Of a stretch of 64,000 nt of DNA, positions 8,761 through 17,140 are shown piece after piece (positions within the stretch are counted from its first letter, which is position 1; each line of letters opens with the position of its first letter). The DNA comes from JALZKA01 sp963753385 (GTDB taxonomy: Bacteria; Actinomycetota; Thermoleophilia; Solirubrobacterales; 70-9), in assembly GCA_963753385.1 (NCBI GenBank), contig CAVWCC010000008.1, positions 1,054,001 through 1,118,000 on the forward strand, written 5' to 3'. Both the position numbers and the translations under genes were made by a program. The notes below the pieces were generated by a model that had not been told where the DNA came from, made no database searches, and was given only the letters and a program-made list of their open reading frames with translations.

Positions 8761-9828
8761 ATGGACACCGTGGCCGGCCTTTTCCCGCCCGAGCTGACTG
8801 CGCTGCGCGCGGCCGGCCTCGTTCTCGCCGTGCTCATTGCCGGATTCGCGATCTGGCGGCGACGCAGCCTGCGGAACGCCGACGTCCTGATCCTGATGAC
8901 GATCGCCCTCGGGCTTGCGCTTGTCGCCGGCACCGAGCTGCTCGACGCCTTACTCGAGGCGTTCTCGTTCCAGCGCGAGAACGGCACCCGGATCGTCGGG
9001 GTCGCCGTGCTCGCGATCCTGGTCCTGTTCGGGCTGACGCTGCGCGCGCTCGCGCAGGGCTCCAGGATCACCAGGGAGCTCTCGGCGGTGCTCGAGGGGC
9101 TCGCGTGGGAGCGCTTCCGGCGCGACGGGCACCCGGAGCGCTTCGCCGGCAAGGTCGCGATCCTGATCCCCGCCTACAACGAGGCCGAGAACATCGCGCA
9201 CGTGCTGGACAAGCTGCCCGAAGATGTGTGCGGCGAGCGGACCGCGGTCCTGGTCGTGGACGACGGCTCGCGCGACGGCACCGGCGACGTCGCCGAGGCC
9301 CACGGCGCGACCGTCGCCCGGCACGTGATCAACCGCGGCGGCGGCGCGGCGCTTCGCACCGGCTACCGGCTGCTCTCGGACTCAGACGCGAACATCGTGG
9401 TCACGATCGACGCCGACGGGCAGCACCTGCCCGAGGAGATGCCGCGGCTGGTCGAGCCGGTGCTCTCGGGCGAGGTCGACATGGCGCACGGCTCGCGGGT
9501 GCTCGGCGAGGCCGAGCCCAACACACGCTCCCGCGAGGTCGGGATCGTCTTCTTCAACCGCGTGGTCTCGTTCATCACGAGGACCAAGGTGAGCGATTGC
9601 TCGAACGGCTACCGCGCGGTGCGGGCCTCGGTGTTGCCGCAGCTGGTCCTCCGCCAGGAGCAGTTCCACACGTCCGAGTTCATGATCGAGGCGATCAAGC
9701 GCGGCATCCCCGCCAAGGAGGTGCCGGTGACCGTGGTCGCTCGCCTCCACGGCCACTCGAAGAAGCCCGCGGTGTTCCGCTACGGCGCTGGGTTCGCAAA
9801 TGCGATCGTCCGCACCTGGCTCCGCTAG
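8761..9828 (+). CDS. Glycosyltransferase family 2 with N-terminal DUF2304-like membrane domain
   Basis: 355 aa. Three hydrophobic segments (about residues 14-33, 42-62 and 78-97) resemble DUF2304 and precede a GT2 domain: VAILIPAYNEAENIA (about 131-145), VVDDGSRDGTGD, IDADGQHLPEEM and a DCSNGYRAVR acceptor-loop motif, as in dolichyl-phosphate mannose synthases. It probably transfers a sugar from a nucleotide donor to polyprenyl phosphate at the membrane. It is divergent from sqdB across 68 bp, so it could use or share regulation with UDP-sulfoquinovose metabolism (speculative). The ATG at 8761 matches the domain start. Confidence 0.85.
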   Translation: MDTVAGLFPPELTALRAAGLVLAVLIAGFAIWRRRSLRNADVLILMTIALGLALVAGTELLDALLEAFSFQRENGTRIVGVAVLAILVLFGLTLRALAQGSRITRELSAVLEGLAWERFRRDGHPERFAGKVAILIPAYNEAENIAHVLDKLPEDVCGERTAVLVVDDGSRDGTGDVAEAHGATVARHVINRGGGAALRTGYRLLSDSDANIVVTIDADGQHLPEEMPRLVEPVLSGEVDMAHGSRVLGEAEPNTRSREVGIVFFNRVVSFITRTKVSDCSNGYRAVRASVLPQLVLRQEQFHTSEFMIEAIKRGIPAKEVPVTVVARLHGHSKKPAVFRYGAGFANAIVRTWLR

Positions 9829-9831
9829 GTC

Positions 9832-10137
9832 TTAGGTGATGGGCTCGCGGCCCTCGCGGACGGCCGCCGGGTGGCGGACCTCCGAGGGGTCGGGCAGGTA
9901 GAGGTCCTCGCCGCAGGTGCGGCAGACCTGGACGTAGATCTTCTGGACGCGCCCGCAGCGCGGGCAGCGGCGCTCGGGCTCGTCGGCCTCGACGCGGTAG
10001 AGGATCACCGCGATCAGGCCGAACAGCGGCAGCACGGCGCCGACGAAGAACCAGATGAAGAACGAGCTGCCCTTCGCCCGGCCGATGAACGCGGTCGCAA
10101 GGCCGAACGAGACGATGATGAGAAGCGCGGGGCCCAC
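9832..10137 (-). CDS. Small membrane protein with C-terminal zinc ribbon
   Basis: 101 aa. Two hydrophobic helices (about residues 4-20 and 26-47) are followed by a four-cysteine zinc ribbon CPRCG...CRTCG (Cys58, 61, 72, 75). The C-terminal tail is proline- and charge-rich. The function is unknown; such proteins are common in actinobacteria. It is convergent with the glycosyltransferase (3 bp apart) and divergent from the GNAT gene. Confidence 0.75.
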   Translation of the reverse strand: MGPALLIIVSFGLATAFIGRAKGSSFFIWFFVGAVLPLFGLIAVILYRVEADEPERRCPRCGRVQKIYVQVCRTCGEDLYLPDPSEVRHPAAVREGREPIT

Positions 10138-10161
10138 GCCTCAATTATGGCCCCGACGCTT

Positions 10162-10212
10162 CGAGGTGGTTGCTGAAACCCGTGAATACCGCGGGTAATA
10201 GCAACCACCTCG
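10162..10212. promoter_or_regulatory. Nested inverted repeat in a divergent intergenic region
   Basis: Perfect 13-base arms CGAGGTGGTTGCT (10162-10174) and AGCAACCACCTCG (10200-10212) flank a 25-base loop that holds a second inverted pair, ACCCG (10178-10182) and CGGGT (10192-10196). It lies between the divergent zinc-ribbon gene and the GNAT start at 10233, so it could be an operator or an RNA hairpin in the GNAT leader. It is not a canonical terminator: no T-run follows and no gene ends here. Confidence 0.75.
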
Positions 10213-10232
10213 GCAAGGCGTACCCTCGCGTC

Positions 10233-10568
10233 GTGGACGTTCGCGTCGCCGACAACCCTGACGAGGGCCGGTTCGAGCTTTTCGCCGACGGCGAACTGGC
10301 GGGCTCGACCTACTACCGGATGGAGGGTGGAGCGATCGCGTTCACCCATACCGAAGTGGACGACAGGTACGAGGGACAGGGCCTCGGCTCGAAGCTCGCG
10401 TCGGCCGCGCTCGATGAGGTGCGGACCCGGGGCCTGTCAGTGCTCCCCTACTGCCCGTTCATCCGCGGCTACATCGAGCGCCACCCCGACTACCTGGACT
10501 TGGTGCCGGAAAGAGATCGCGCCAGGTTCGGCCTCAGAGATCGAGCTTCGCGCGAATCAGCTTCGTGA
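10233..10568 (+). CDS. GNAT-family N-acetyltransferase, short form
   Basis: About 111 aa from the GTG at 10233. The sequence reads DVRVADNPDEGRFELFADG, then RYEGQGLGSKLASAAL, which carries the acetyl-CoA pyrophosphate loop QGLGSK, and CPFIRGYIERHPDY. This matches the small COG2388/YjdJ-like acetyltransferases. The frame is open further upstream but that stretch is the stem-loop at 10162-10212, so the GTG is preferred. The 3' end overlaps the convergent gatB gene by 35 bp. The substrate is unknown. Confidence 0.85.
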   Translation: MDVRVADNPDEGRFELFADGELAGSTYYRMEGGAIAFTHTEVDDRYEGQGLGSKLASAALDEVRTRGLSVLPYCPFIRGYIERHPDYLDLVPERDRARFGLRDRASRESAS

Positions 10569-11943
10569 CCTCGCCGCCGTCGGCGCGACCCTTGGTCTCG
10601 CGCATCACGTAGCCGACGATCGGGCCGATCGCCTGGCCGGTCCCGGCCTTGACCTTTTCGGCCTCGTCGGGATGGGCCTCGATCGCCGCCGCGACGATCG
10701 CCTCGAGCTCGCTCGAGTCCTCCACCCTGCCGAGCCCCTCGCGCTCGACGATCTCGGCCGGATCGCCACCGTTCGCCGCCAGCTTGGCCAGGACCTCGCG
10801 CCCGGCCTGGTTCGTGACCTTGCCCTGCTCGACCATCGCCACGAGGCTCGCGATCGAGGGCGCCGCAACCTCGCGCGTGCTCGGCTCGCCGGTGATCCAG
10901 TTGGCGAGCGCCGCGGCGCTGGCATCGCCGGCGGCGAGCGCGGTCTCGAAGAAGTCGCCGAGCTCGCCGTCGTAAGCGAGCTGCCTCGCCTGTGCGGCCG
11001 GCAGCCCGAGCTCGGACGCGTAACGCCCCTCGCGCGCCGCCGGAAGCTCGGGTAGGGCCGCGCGGGCGTCGCTCAGCATCTCCTCGGTCGGCGCGAGTGG
11101 GACGAGGTCGGGCTCGGGGAAGTAGCGGTAGTCGTGCGCTTCCTCCTTCGAGCGCAGCGGGGTCAGCGAGCCCGTGCGGGGGTCGAAATGGAGCGTCTCC
11201 TGGGTGACCCCCTCCCCACTCTCCGCCAACTCGAGCTGGCGGGCGAGCTCCGCCTCGATGCCGCGTTCGATGAACCGGAAGCTGTTCATGTTCTTGAGCT
11301 CGGTCTTGACGCCGAGCTCCTCGGCGCCGGCCGGCCGGATCGACACGTTCGCGTCGCAGCGCAGGCTCCCCTCCTCCATGTTCACGTCGGAGACGCCGAG
11401 CGCCTTGATCGTGGTGCGCAAGAGCTGGAGCCACTCGCGCGCCGCGGCGGGGTCGCGTAAGTCTGGCTCGGTCACGATCTCGACCAAGGGCGTCCCCCCG
11501 CGGTTGAAGTCGACGAGCGAGTGCCCGGACCCGTGGATCCGGCCGGACTCGCCGAGGTGGACGAGCTTCGCGGCGTCCTCCTCCAGGTGGACGCGGTGGA
11601 TGCGGACGTCGCCGAGCCTGCCGTTGGTCGCAAGCGGGATGTCGTACTGGCTGATCTGGTACGCCTTCGGGTTGTCGGGATAGAAGTAGTTCTTGCGGTG
11701 GAAGATCGAGCGCGGGGCGATCTCGCAGCCGAGCGCAAGGCCGATCTGGATCCCGTAGCGGACTGCCTGCTCGTTGATCACGGGCAGGCTCCCGGGATGG
11801 GCCAGGCAAACCGGGCAGGTGTGGACGTTCGGGTCGTCGCCGAACGAGAGCTCGCAGCCGCAGAACATCTTCGTCCGGGTCGAGAGCTGGACGTGGATCT
11901 CGAGGCCGATCACCGCCTCGTAACCGTCGGGGAGCACGCTCAT
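10534..11943 (-). CDS. gatB: Aspartyl/glutamyl-tRNA(Asn/Gln) amidotransferase subunit B
   Basis: 469 aa from the ATG at 11943, which overlaps the gatA stop as ATGA. The N-terminal signature VIGLEIHVQLSTRTKMFCGC and CPVCLAHPG supply the four zinc ligands (Cys28, 30, 43, 46); ALGCEIAPRSIFHRKNYFYP and RCDANVSIRP follow, and the C-terminal YqeY-like domain ends in GYVMRETKGRADGGEV. GatB binds misacylated tRNA and activates it for amidation by ammonia from GatA. Confidence 0.97.
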   Translation of the reverse strand: MSVLPDGYEAVIGLEIHVQLSTRTKMFCGCELSFGDDPNVHTCPVCLAHPGSLPVINEQAVRYGIQIGLALGCEIAPRSIFHRKNYFYPDNPKAYQISQYDIPLATNGRLGDVRIHRVHLEEDAAKLVHLGESGRIHGSGHSLVDFNRGGTPLVEIVTEPDLRDPAAAREWLQLLRTTIKALGVSDVNMEEGSLRCDANVSIRPAGAEELGVKTELKNMNSFRFIERGIEAELARQLELAESGEGVTQETLHFDPRTGSLTPLRSKEEAHDYRYFPEPDLVPLAPTEEMLSDARAALPELPAAREGRYASELGLPAAQARQLAYDGELGDFFETALAAGDASAAALANWITGEPSTREVAAPSIASLVAMVEQGKVTNQAGREVLAKLAANGGDPAEIVEREGLGRVEDSSELEAIVAAAIEAHPDEAEKVKAGTGQAIGPIVGYVMRETKGRADGGEVTKLIRAKLDL

Positions 11944-13390
11944 GCAGGCGGCCTCTCGCTGAACCCGATCGCCCGCTCGAGGGCATAGGCGGCGTCGAGC
12001 ATCCCCGACTCCGAGAAGGCCGGCCCGGTGATCTGGAAGCCGACCGGCAGCTGCGGCCCACCGCCGGCGGGCTCCGCGAGCCCCGACGGGATCGAGATCG
12101 CGGGGATCCCGGCGAGCGGCATCGGGACCGTGCAGTAGTCGTTCATGTACATCGCCCACGGGTCGGCCGTCTTCGCCCCCAGCTCGAACGCGACGGTCGG
12201 CGACGTCGGCGTGACGAGGAAGTCGAAGCGCTCGAAGGCGCGCGCGAAGTCCTGCGCGATCAGCGTCCGGACCTTGAGCGCCTGGCCGTAGTACGCCTCG
12301 TAGTAGCCGGACGAGAGCGCGTAGGTGCCGAGCATGATCCGGCGCTTGACCTCCGCCCCGAAGCCGCGGGCGCGGGTTCGCTCGTACATCCCGAGCAGGT
12401 CCTCGGCCTCCGGGTCGCGGGCCCCGTAGCGGACGCCGTCGTAGCGGGCGAGATTGGCCGACGCCTCCGCCGGGGCGATGACGTAGTAGGCCGAGATCCC
12501 GTTGCGGGTGCTTGGGAGCTCGCACTCGTCGAGTGTTCCGCCCAGCTCCTCGATCAGCTTCAGCGTCGCCTCGAAGTTCTCGGCCACGCCAGCCTCGATC
12601 CCCTCGGCGTCGGACGAGAGCTCGCGCGGCACGCCGAAGCGCAGGCCCGCGAGGTCCTCGCGCGAGGGCAGCTCGACCCCGCCCTCGATCCCGACCGAGG
12701 TCGAATCGCATTCGTCTCGGCCCTGCATCGCTCTGAGCAGGAGCGCCGCGTCGGTCACGTCGCGCGTGAGCGGCCCGCACTGGTCGAGCGAGGAGGCGAA
12801 CGCGATCATCCCGTAGCGCGAGATCGCTCCGTAGGTGGGCTTCATGCCGACGATCCCGCAGAGCGACGCGGGCTGGCGGATCGAGCCGCCCGTGTCGGTG
12901 CCGATCGCCCACGGCGCAAGGCGGCCGGCGACGGCGGCGGCCGAGCCGCCCGACGACCCGCCCGGCACCCGCGAGCGGTCCCACGGATTCAGCACCGGCC
13001 CGTACCCCGAGTTCTCGTTCGACGAGCCCATCGCGAACTCGTCCATGTTCGTCTTGCCGAGCACGCGGGCGCCCGCCTGGCCAGCCGCCTGACCGCGGTC
13101 GCGCTGTACGGCGGCCGGTAGCCCTCGAGGATCCGCGAGCCCGCCGTTGTCGGGATTCCCTCGGTGCAGAAGATGTCCTTGATGGCGATCGGAAGGCCGT
13201 GCAAGGGTCGGTCGTTGCTCGTTGCTAGTTGCTCGTTGCTCGTTGGGCCGGCGCGCCAGAGGTAGGCGTTCAAATAGTCGCCGGCCGCGGCCTCCGCGTA
13301 GGCGTCGAAGTACTCGTCGGAGCCCAAGTCGCCTGCGGCGATGCGGTCGAGCGCCTGAGCAGCCGTGAGCTCGAGTAGCTCGGAGTTCAC
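11940..13390 (-). CDS. gatA: Asp/Glu-tRNA amidotransferase subunit A, with one frameshift
   Basis: About 483 aa when one base is restored near 13,080 (LRRLA joins QAGARVLGKTNMDEF). Amidase signature triad: Lys in GLPIAIKDIFC, Ser in VPGGSSGGSAAAV and Ser in GTDTGGSIRQPASLCG. The start is GTG at 13390, overlapping the gatC stop as GTGA. Between NAYLWRA and RPLHGLPIAIKD lies an in-frame insert (SNEQLATSN) encoded by a heptanucleotide repeat. The outer length is 3n+2, consistent with a single lost base, most likely a consensus error. Confidence 0.93.
13215..13242. repeat. Heptanucleotide tandem repeat inside gatA, four units
   Basis: Plus strand TTGCTCG, TTGCTAG, TTGCTCG, TTGCTCG followed by TTGGG. 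It is read in frame on the minus strand and encodes the Ser/Asn/Glu/Gln/Leu/Ala/Thr-rich linker before the amidase catalytic Lys motif. Seven-base units shift frame each copy, so 21 bases restore phase. It has the same period and unit number as the array at 5164-5191 but a different unit sequence. Confidence 0.9.
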
Positions 13391-13673
13391 GAAGCGCCCG
13401 GGGACGGGACGCGGAAGGCGCCCTCGGCAGGATCGGGGGCCTGCTCCAGAGCGCGCTCTCGCGGCAGGCTGGCCGGGGCTCGTCCGGGCGCCAGACGTTC
13501 TCGAGCGCGACCACGTGCGAGGTCGGCTCGACCCCCTCGAGGTCGAGCTCAGAGATCCGGTCGACGTGGTGGAGGATCCCCGACAGTTCCGAGGCCATCC
13601 GCTCGACCTCCTCCTCGGAGAGCTCGAGGCGGGCCAGCCGCGCGACGTGAAGCACCTGCTCGCGGTCGATCAT
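13387..13673 (-). CDS. gatC: Asp/Glu-tRNA amidotransferase subunit C, with one frameshift
   Basis: About 95 aa once a base is restored near 13,477. MIDREQVLHVARLARLELSE, then ELSGILHHVDRISELD and VEPTSHVVALENVWRPDEP are classic GatC; after the break the other frame gives LPRERALEQAPDPAEGAFRV, the family's usual ending. It stabilises the GatA-GatB interface. It is first gene of gatCAB on the minus strand. The outer length is 3n+2, consistent with one missing base. Confidence 0.92.
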
Positions 13674-13690
13674 CGCGCGTGATTGTAGGT

Positions 13691-13714
13691 TCAGGCGCCG
13701 CCGAGGTAGGACTT
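13691..13714 (-). CDS. Last codons of a truncated actinobacterial gene
   Basis: The minus strand reads Lys-Ser-Tyr-Leu-Gly-Gly-Ala-stop (TGA at 13691-13693), a plausible C-terminus lying 17 bp upstream of the gatC start. Upstream of these codons the sequence becomes alphaproteobacterial coding sequence on the other strand. It is too short to identify, and it is the clearest sign that the join falls inside a gene. Confidence 0.4.
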   Translation of the reverse strand, partial: KSYLGGA

Positions 13715-13725
13715 GGATCGCGCAG
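13700..13725. other. Junction of two unrelated genomes (probable assembly chimera)
   Basis: Left of here everything is actinobacterial (gatCAB); right of here everything is alphaproteobacterial. The left side ends within seven codons of a gene C-terminus, and the right side begins inside a methionine-synthase-like gene lacking roughly its first 110 residues. No transposase, integrase, att-like repeat or tRNA is seen at the join. Confidence 0.85.
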
Positions 13726-14485
13726 CGATCGACGCCGAATGCGCGGATTTCCGCGCAGCGCTCGACGGCGCGAAAGGCAAATATGTGGAGGCGTTCCTGA
13801 CCGCGCCGTCGCCCGGCATCATCGCGACGATCGTGCAGAACGAGCACTATGACAGCTTCGAGCGCTACGTCGACGCGCTGAGCGCCGCGTTGCAGGTGGA
13901 ATACGAAGCGATCGTCGGCGCGGGCTTCCTGCTGCAGCTCGATTGTCCCGACCTCGCGCTGAGCGCCATACGTTGTACCGCGACCGCCCGCTCGGCGACT
14001 TCGTCGGCTTCGTCGACCTGGTCGTCGCGGCGATCAACAAGGCGCTGCGCAACATTCCGCGCGACAAGGTGCGCCTGCACGTGTGTTGGGGCAACTATGA
14101 AGGCCCGCACGACCATGACGTCGCACTGCGCGACATACTGCCGTCGATCCTGAAGGCCAATGTGGGCGCGTTTTTCCTGCCGTTCGCGAATGCGCGTCAC
14201 GCGCACGAGTTCAAGGTGTTCGGCGACATCCCGTTGAAGGATGACCAGTTGCTGATCGCCGGCGTGATCGACACGCTGACGAATTTCGTCGAGCATCCGG
14301 AGGTGGTTGCGGATCGGCTCGAGCGCATTGCCGCGGTGGTCGGCAAGGAACGCGTGCTCGCTGCGACCGACTGCGGCTTCGACACCTCGGCCGGCATGGG
14401 GCGCGTCGCCGAGGACGTCGTGTGGGCGAAGCTGCGCGCGCTGCGCGACGGCGCGAAGCTCGCGTCGGAGCGTCTGTTCGGGTAA
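13713..14485 (+). CDS. MetE-like cobalamin-independent methionine synthase II family protein, N-terminus missing, frameshifted
   Basis: About 257 aa of a family usually near 370 aa. It enters at DRAAIDAECADFRAAL and continues through TAPSPGIIATIVQNEHY and LQLDCPDLAL; one lost G near 13,961 (CTGGAG read as CTGAG) moves the frame to ERHTLYRDRPLGDFV. Zinc-ligand motifs of the MetE fold are present: His and Cys in RLHVCWGNYEG, Glu in NARHAHEF and Cys in ATDCGFDTSAG. These homologues use a methylated substrate other than the classic folate in many alphaproteobacteria, so the exact reaction is open. The missing N-terminus is due to the junction. Confidence 0.8.
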
Positions 14486-14497
14486 CGGAAGAAGAGC

Positions 14498-15114
14498 ATG
14501 CTGAAGATCTGGGGCCGCACGAACTCCATCAACGTGCAGAAGGTGATGTGGACGGTCGCCGAGCTCGGCCTGCCGCACGAGCGAGTCGATGCCGGCATGG
14601 CGCACGGGATCGTCGGCGAGCCGTGGTACGCGGAGGTCAATCCGAACAGACTGGTGCCGGCGATCGACGACGATGGCGTCGTGCTGTGGGAATCGAACGC
14701 GATCGTGCGCTATCTGGCGGCGAAGCACGCCGCCGGAGTGCTGATGCCGACGGATGCCGTCACACGCGCGAAGGCCGAGATGTGGATGGACTGGCAGCAA
14801 ACGTCCCTGCTCGGCTTCGGTCCGCTGTTCGTCAATCTGATCCGGACTCCACCCGAGAACCGCGACATGGCCGCGGTCCGATCGGGGCAGGAGAGCACCG
14901 AGGCGGGGCGACGCCCGTCGACAAGTACCTTAGCGGTCGCAGCTACATGCTCGGCGACCGCCTGACGGTCGCGGATATCCCGGTCGGGTGCGTCGCCTAC
15001 CGCTGGTACGGCCTGCCGATCGAACGGCCGGACCTGCCAAATTTTCGCGCCTGGTATGAGCGCCTGACGCAACGGCCGGCGTTCCAGCAGCACGTGATGC
15101 TGCCGATCACCTAA
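14498..15114 (+). CDS. Glutathione S-transferase, one frameshift
   Basis: About 205 aa. The N-terminal thioredoxin-fold half is MLKIWGRTNSINVQKVMW with the likely catalytic Ser10 or Asn9; NPNRLVPAIDDDG has the cis-Pro and WESNAIVRYLA the glutathione-binding ES pair. The C-terminal helical half (YMLGDRLTVADIPVG, FRAWYERLTQRPAFQQHV) is in another frame after loss of one G in a five-G run near 14,905. It is a cytosolic detoxification or isomerisation enzyme. It starts 12 bp after the MetE-like gene. Confidence 0.88.
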
Positions 15115-16070
15115 TGCTGACGTCCGCCACAAGCTCGGATTCGCCCGCATCCACTCAACATAGGCCGCGACGCCGGCGTCGAGCGTGTGCGACGGCTTGT
15201 AGCCCGTATCCTGCAGGAACCTGTCGCCGGCGAGCGGGCCGCGCAGCGCGGTGTATCTGCGTCCAGGGCTCGGTGCCGCCGGTCAATTCTATCGTCGCGC
15301 CCGGCACGGCCTTCATCACTGCCGATGCAGCCTGGCCAGCGGTGAAGTTGACGCCATGGCCGAAATGATAGATCGCATGGCGCAGCTCGCGTGCGCTCAC
15401 CGCAGCCAGCAATGCTTCCACGACATCCGCCACGTAGGTGAAGCTCGCGCAGAAGTCCGCGCCGGCCTCGCGGATCGCCTCGCCACGCAGCGCGCGCAAC
15501 AGATACGACGGGATCGGCCCGCGCTGCGGCTGATGGCTGATCACCGGCGGGCCGAACACCCACGAGATGCGCACGGTCGAAGCCGAGAGGCCGTACTCGG
15601 TGCGGTACATCCGCGTCAGCTGTTCGGCGCAGACCTTCGTGGTACGAGTAGACATTCGCGGGCTCGGGCGGCTGGTCCTCGGTGATCGGGTTCACGATGT
15701 CGCGCCGCAACTGGAACACCGAGCCGCTGCTGACCAGCACGAAGCGTTGCCACGCCCCTTGCTTCGCCACATCGAGCAGGTTCGCGGTCGCACCGACATT
15801 GGTGTTGATCGCGTCGAGCGGGTTGGGACGGGCGTAGGCTTCGTTCGAGATCGCCGCGCAATGGATGCAGGCGTCGACGTTGTACCGGCTCGCAAGATCG
15901 CGCACGGCGCTCACGTCGGCGAGATCGCATCCGACCCAGGTCACACCCTTCATCTCCGTCGCGCGAAACTCGCCGCGATACGTCGCAACGACCTCCATGC
16001 CGCGGCTCGCCGCCAGCTTGACGATCTCGAGCCCGATGTGGCCCGACGCGCCCGTGACCAGCAGCGCCAT
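15111..16070 (-). CDS. NAD(P)-dependent epimerase/dehydratase, frameshifted
   Basis: About 320 aa of an extended SDR. The N-terminus MALLVTGASGHIGLEIVKLA has the GASGHIG dinucleotide motif; VACIHCAA-type and FVLVSSGSVFQ strands follow. Frames change near 15,650 (VYSY to TTKVCAEQL, the active-site Y..K helix region) and near 15,255 (EPWTQ to YTALRGPLAGDRF), and the C-terminus WMRANPSLW lies in the third frame. It is a sugar or hydroxy-acid oxidoreductase of unknown substrate. Convergent with the GST gene. Confidence 0.82.
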   Translation of the reverse strand: MALLVTGASGHIGLEIVKLAASRGMEVVATYRGEFRATEMKGVTWVGCDLADVSAVRDLASRYNVDACIHCAAISNEAYARPNPLDAINTNVGATANLLDVAKQGAWQRFVLVSSGSVFQLRRDIVNPITEDQPPEPANVYSYHEGLRRTADADVPHRVRPLGFDRAHLVGVRPAGDQPSAAARADPVVSVARAAWRGDPRGRRGLLRELHLRGGCRGSIAGCGERTRAAPCDLSFRPWRQLHRWPGCIGSDEGRAGRDDRIDRRHRALDADTPRCAARSPATGSCRIRATSRRTRSTPASRPMLSGCGRIRACGGRQH

Positions 16071-16073
16071 GGT

Positions 16074-17128
16074 TCAACGCGCCAGCATATCGTCGACGCG
16101 CACCGGCTTGCCGGTCTGCGCCGAGCGGGTGATCGCGAGCGTGGTCGCGAGCGTGGTCGTGCCGCCGCGTCCGCTCAACACCGGCTGCGCGGCGCCGCGG
16201 ATGACGTCGGCGAAGTTGCGCATCTGCTCGTGATAGGCGTCGGCCGGCGTGATCTTGAGCCGCACCGTCGTCAGCGGATTGTCCCAGCTCTCCTGGCCCG
16301 GCTCGTGCCAGCGGTGCTGCAGATGCGGCACCGTGATCGAACCTTTCGTGCCGGCGACGAGGAACGCGTTCTCGGTGTCGTGCGGCCGGTTCGGGTTCTC
16401 GCGCGAGCCCCACTCCCACGACCACGGCGCCGAAACCGTGTCGGAGACGAGCAGCGTTCCGATCGCGCCGTTCTTGAAGTGCAGCACGGCGCCGGCCGTG
16501 TCCTCGACCTCGAACCTGCGCGTGGCATTCGCCGCCATCGCGCTCACGGTCTCGACGTCGCCGCACAGCATGCGCAGGCAATCGATGTCGTGGATCGCGT
16601 TGATCAGGATCGGCCCGCCGCCCGGCTCGCGCCGCCACGTGACGTCGAAGTAGCCGGCCGGCTTGTGGCTGAGCCACAGCCCGTTCGCCGCGACCACGCG
16701 GCCGATGCCGCCGCCGGCGATGACCTCGGCGGCCTTGCGCATGATCGGATTGTGGCGGCGGTGATGGCCGGTGAGGATTGCGCACCTGGCCTTCTCGCCG
16801 GCCTCGATCAGATCGAGCGCCTCGGCGACCAGTCCGCGATCGGCTTCTCGACGATGATCGGAATGCCGCGCGCGATGCTGGCGAGCCCGACCTTCACGTG
16901 CATCTGGTTCGGCACCGCGACGATCACGCCATCGGGCTTCGCCTGCTCGAACATCTCCTCGACGGTCGCGTAGACCGGATAGCCGAGCTTGTTGCCTTCC
17001 TCGGCGGCGAACGGCGCCGGATCGGCGACGCCCGCGAGCGTGTAGTCGGGGTTGCCCGCGCGAAGGACCGCGATGTGGGTGCGGCCGATCAGGCCCGCGC
17101 CGACGACCGCAATGCGTACCGGTGCCAT
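16074..17128 (-). CDS. Gfo/Idh/MocA family oxidoreductase, one frameshift
   Basis: About 351 aa. MAPVRIAVVGAGLIGRTHIA carries the GAGLIG NAD-binding loop; VAVPNQMHVKVGLASIARG and VEKPIAD hold the family's EKP lysine. One base is missing near 16,832, after which LVAEALDLIEAG and HHRRHNPIMRKAAEVI continue; the substrate domain has INAIHDIDCLRML with the catalytic D and H. It acts on sugars, inositol-like or polyol substrates. It lies 3 bp from the epimerase on the same strand. Confidence 0.9.
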
Positions 17129-17140
17129 GCTGCTCTCTCG

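Noticed and set aside
13215..13242. Short regular repeats as a CRISPR array.
   Set aside because: Units are 7 bases with no spacers and lie inside gatA; the 5164-5191 array is the same kind. No cas genes are present.
13713..13745. A genuine TTG translation start for the MetE-like gene at 13713.
   Set aside because: The family should have about 110 more residues before this point and an in-frame stop lies just upstream at 13707; the apparent start is a product of the junction.
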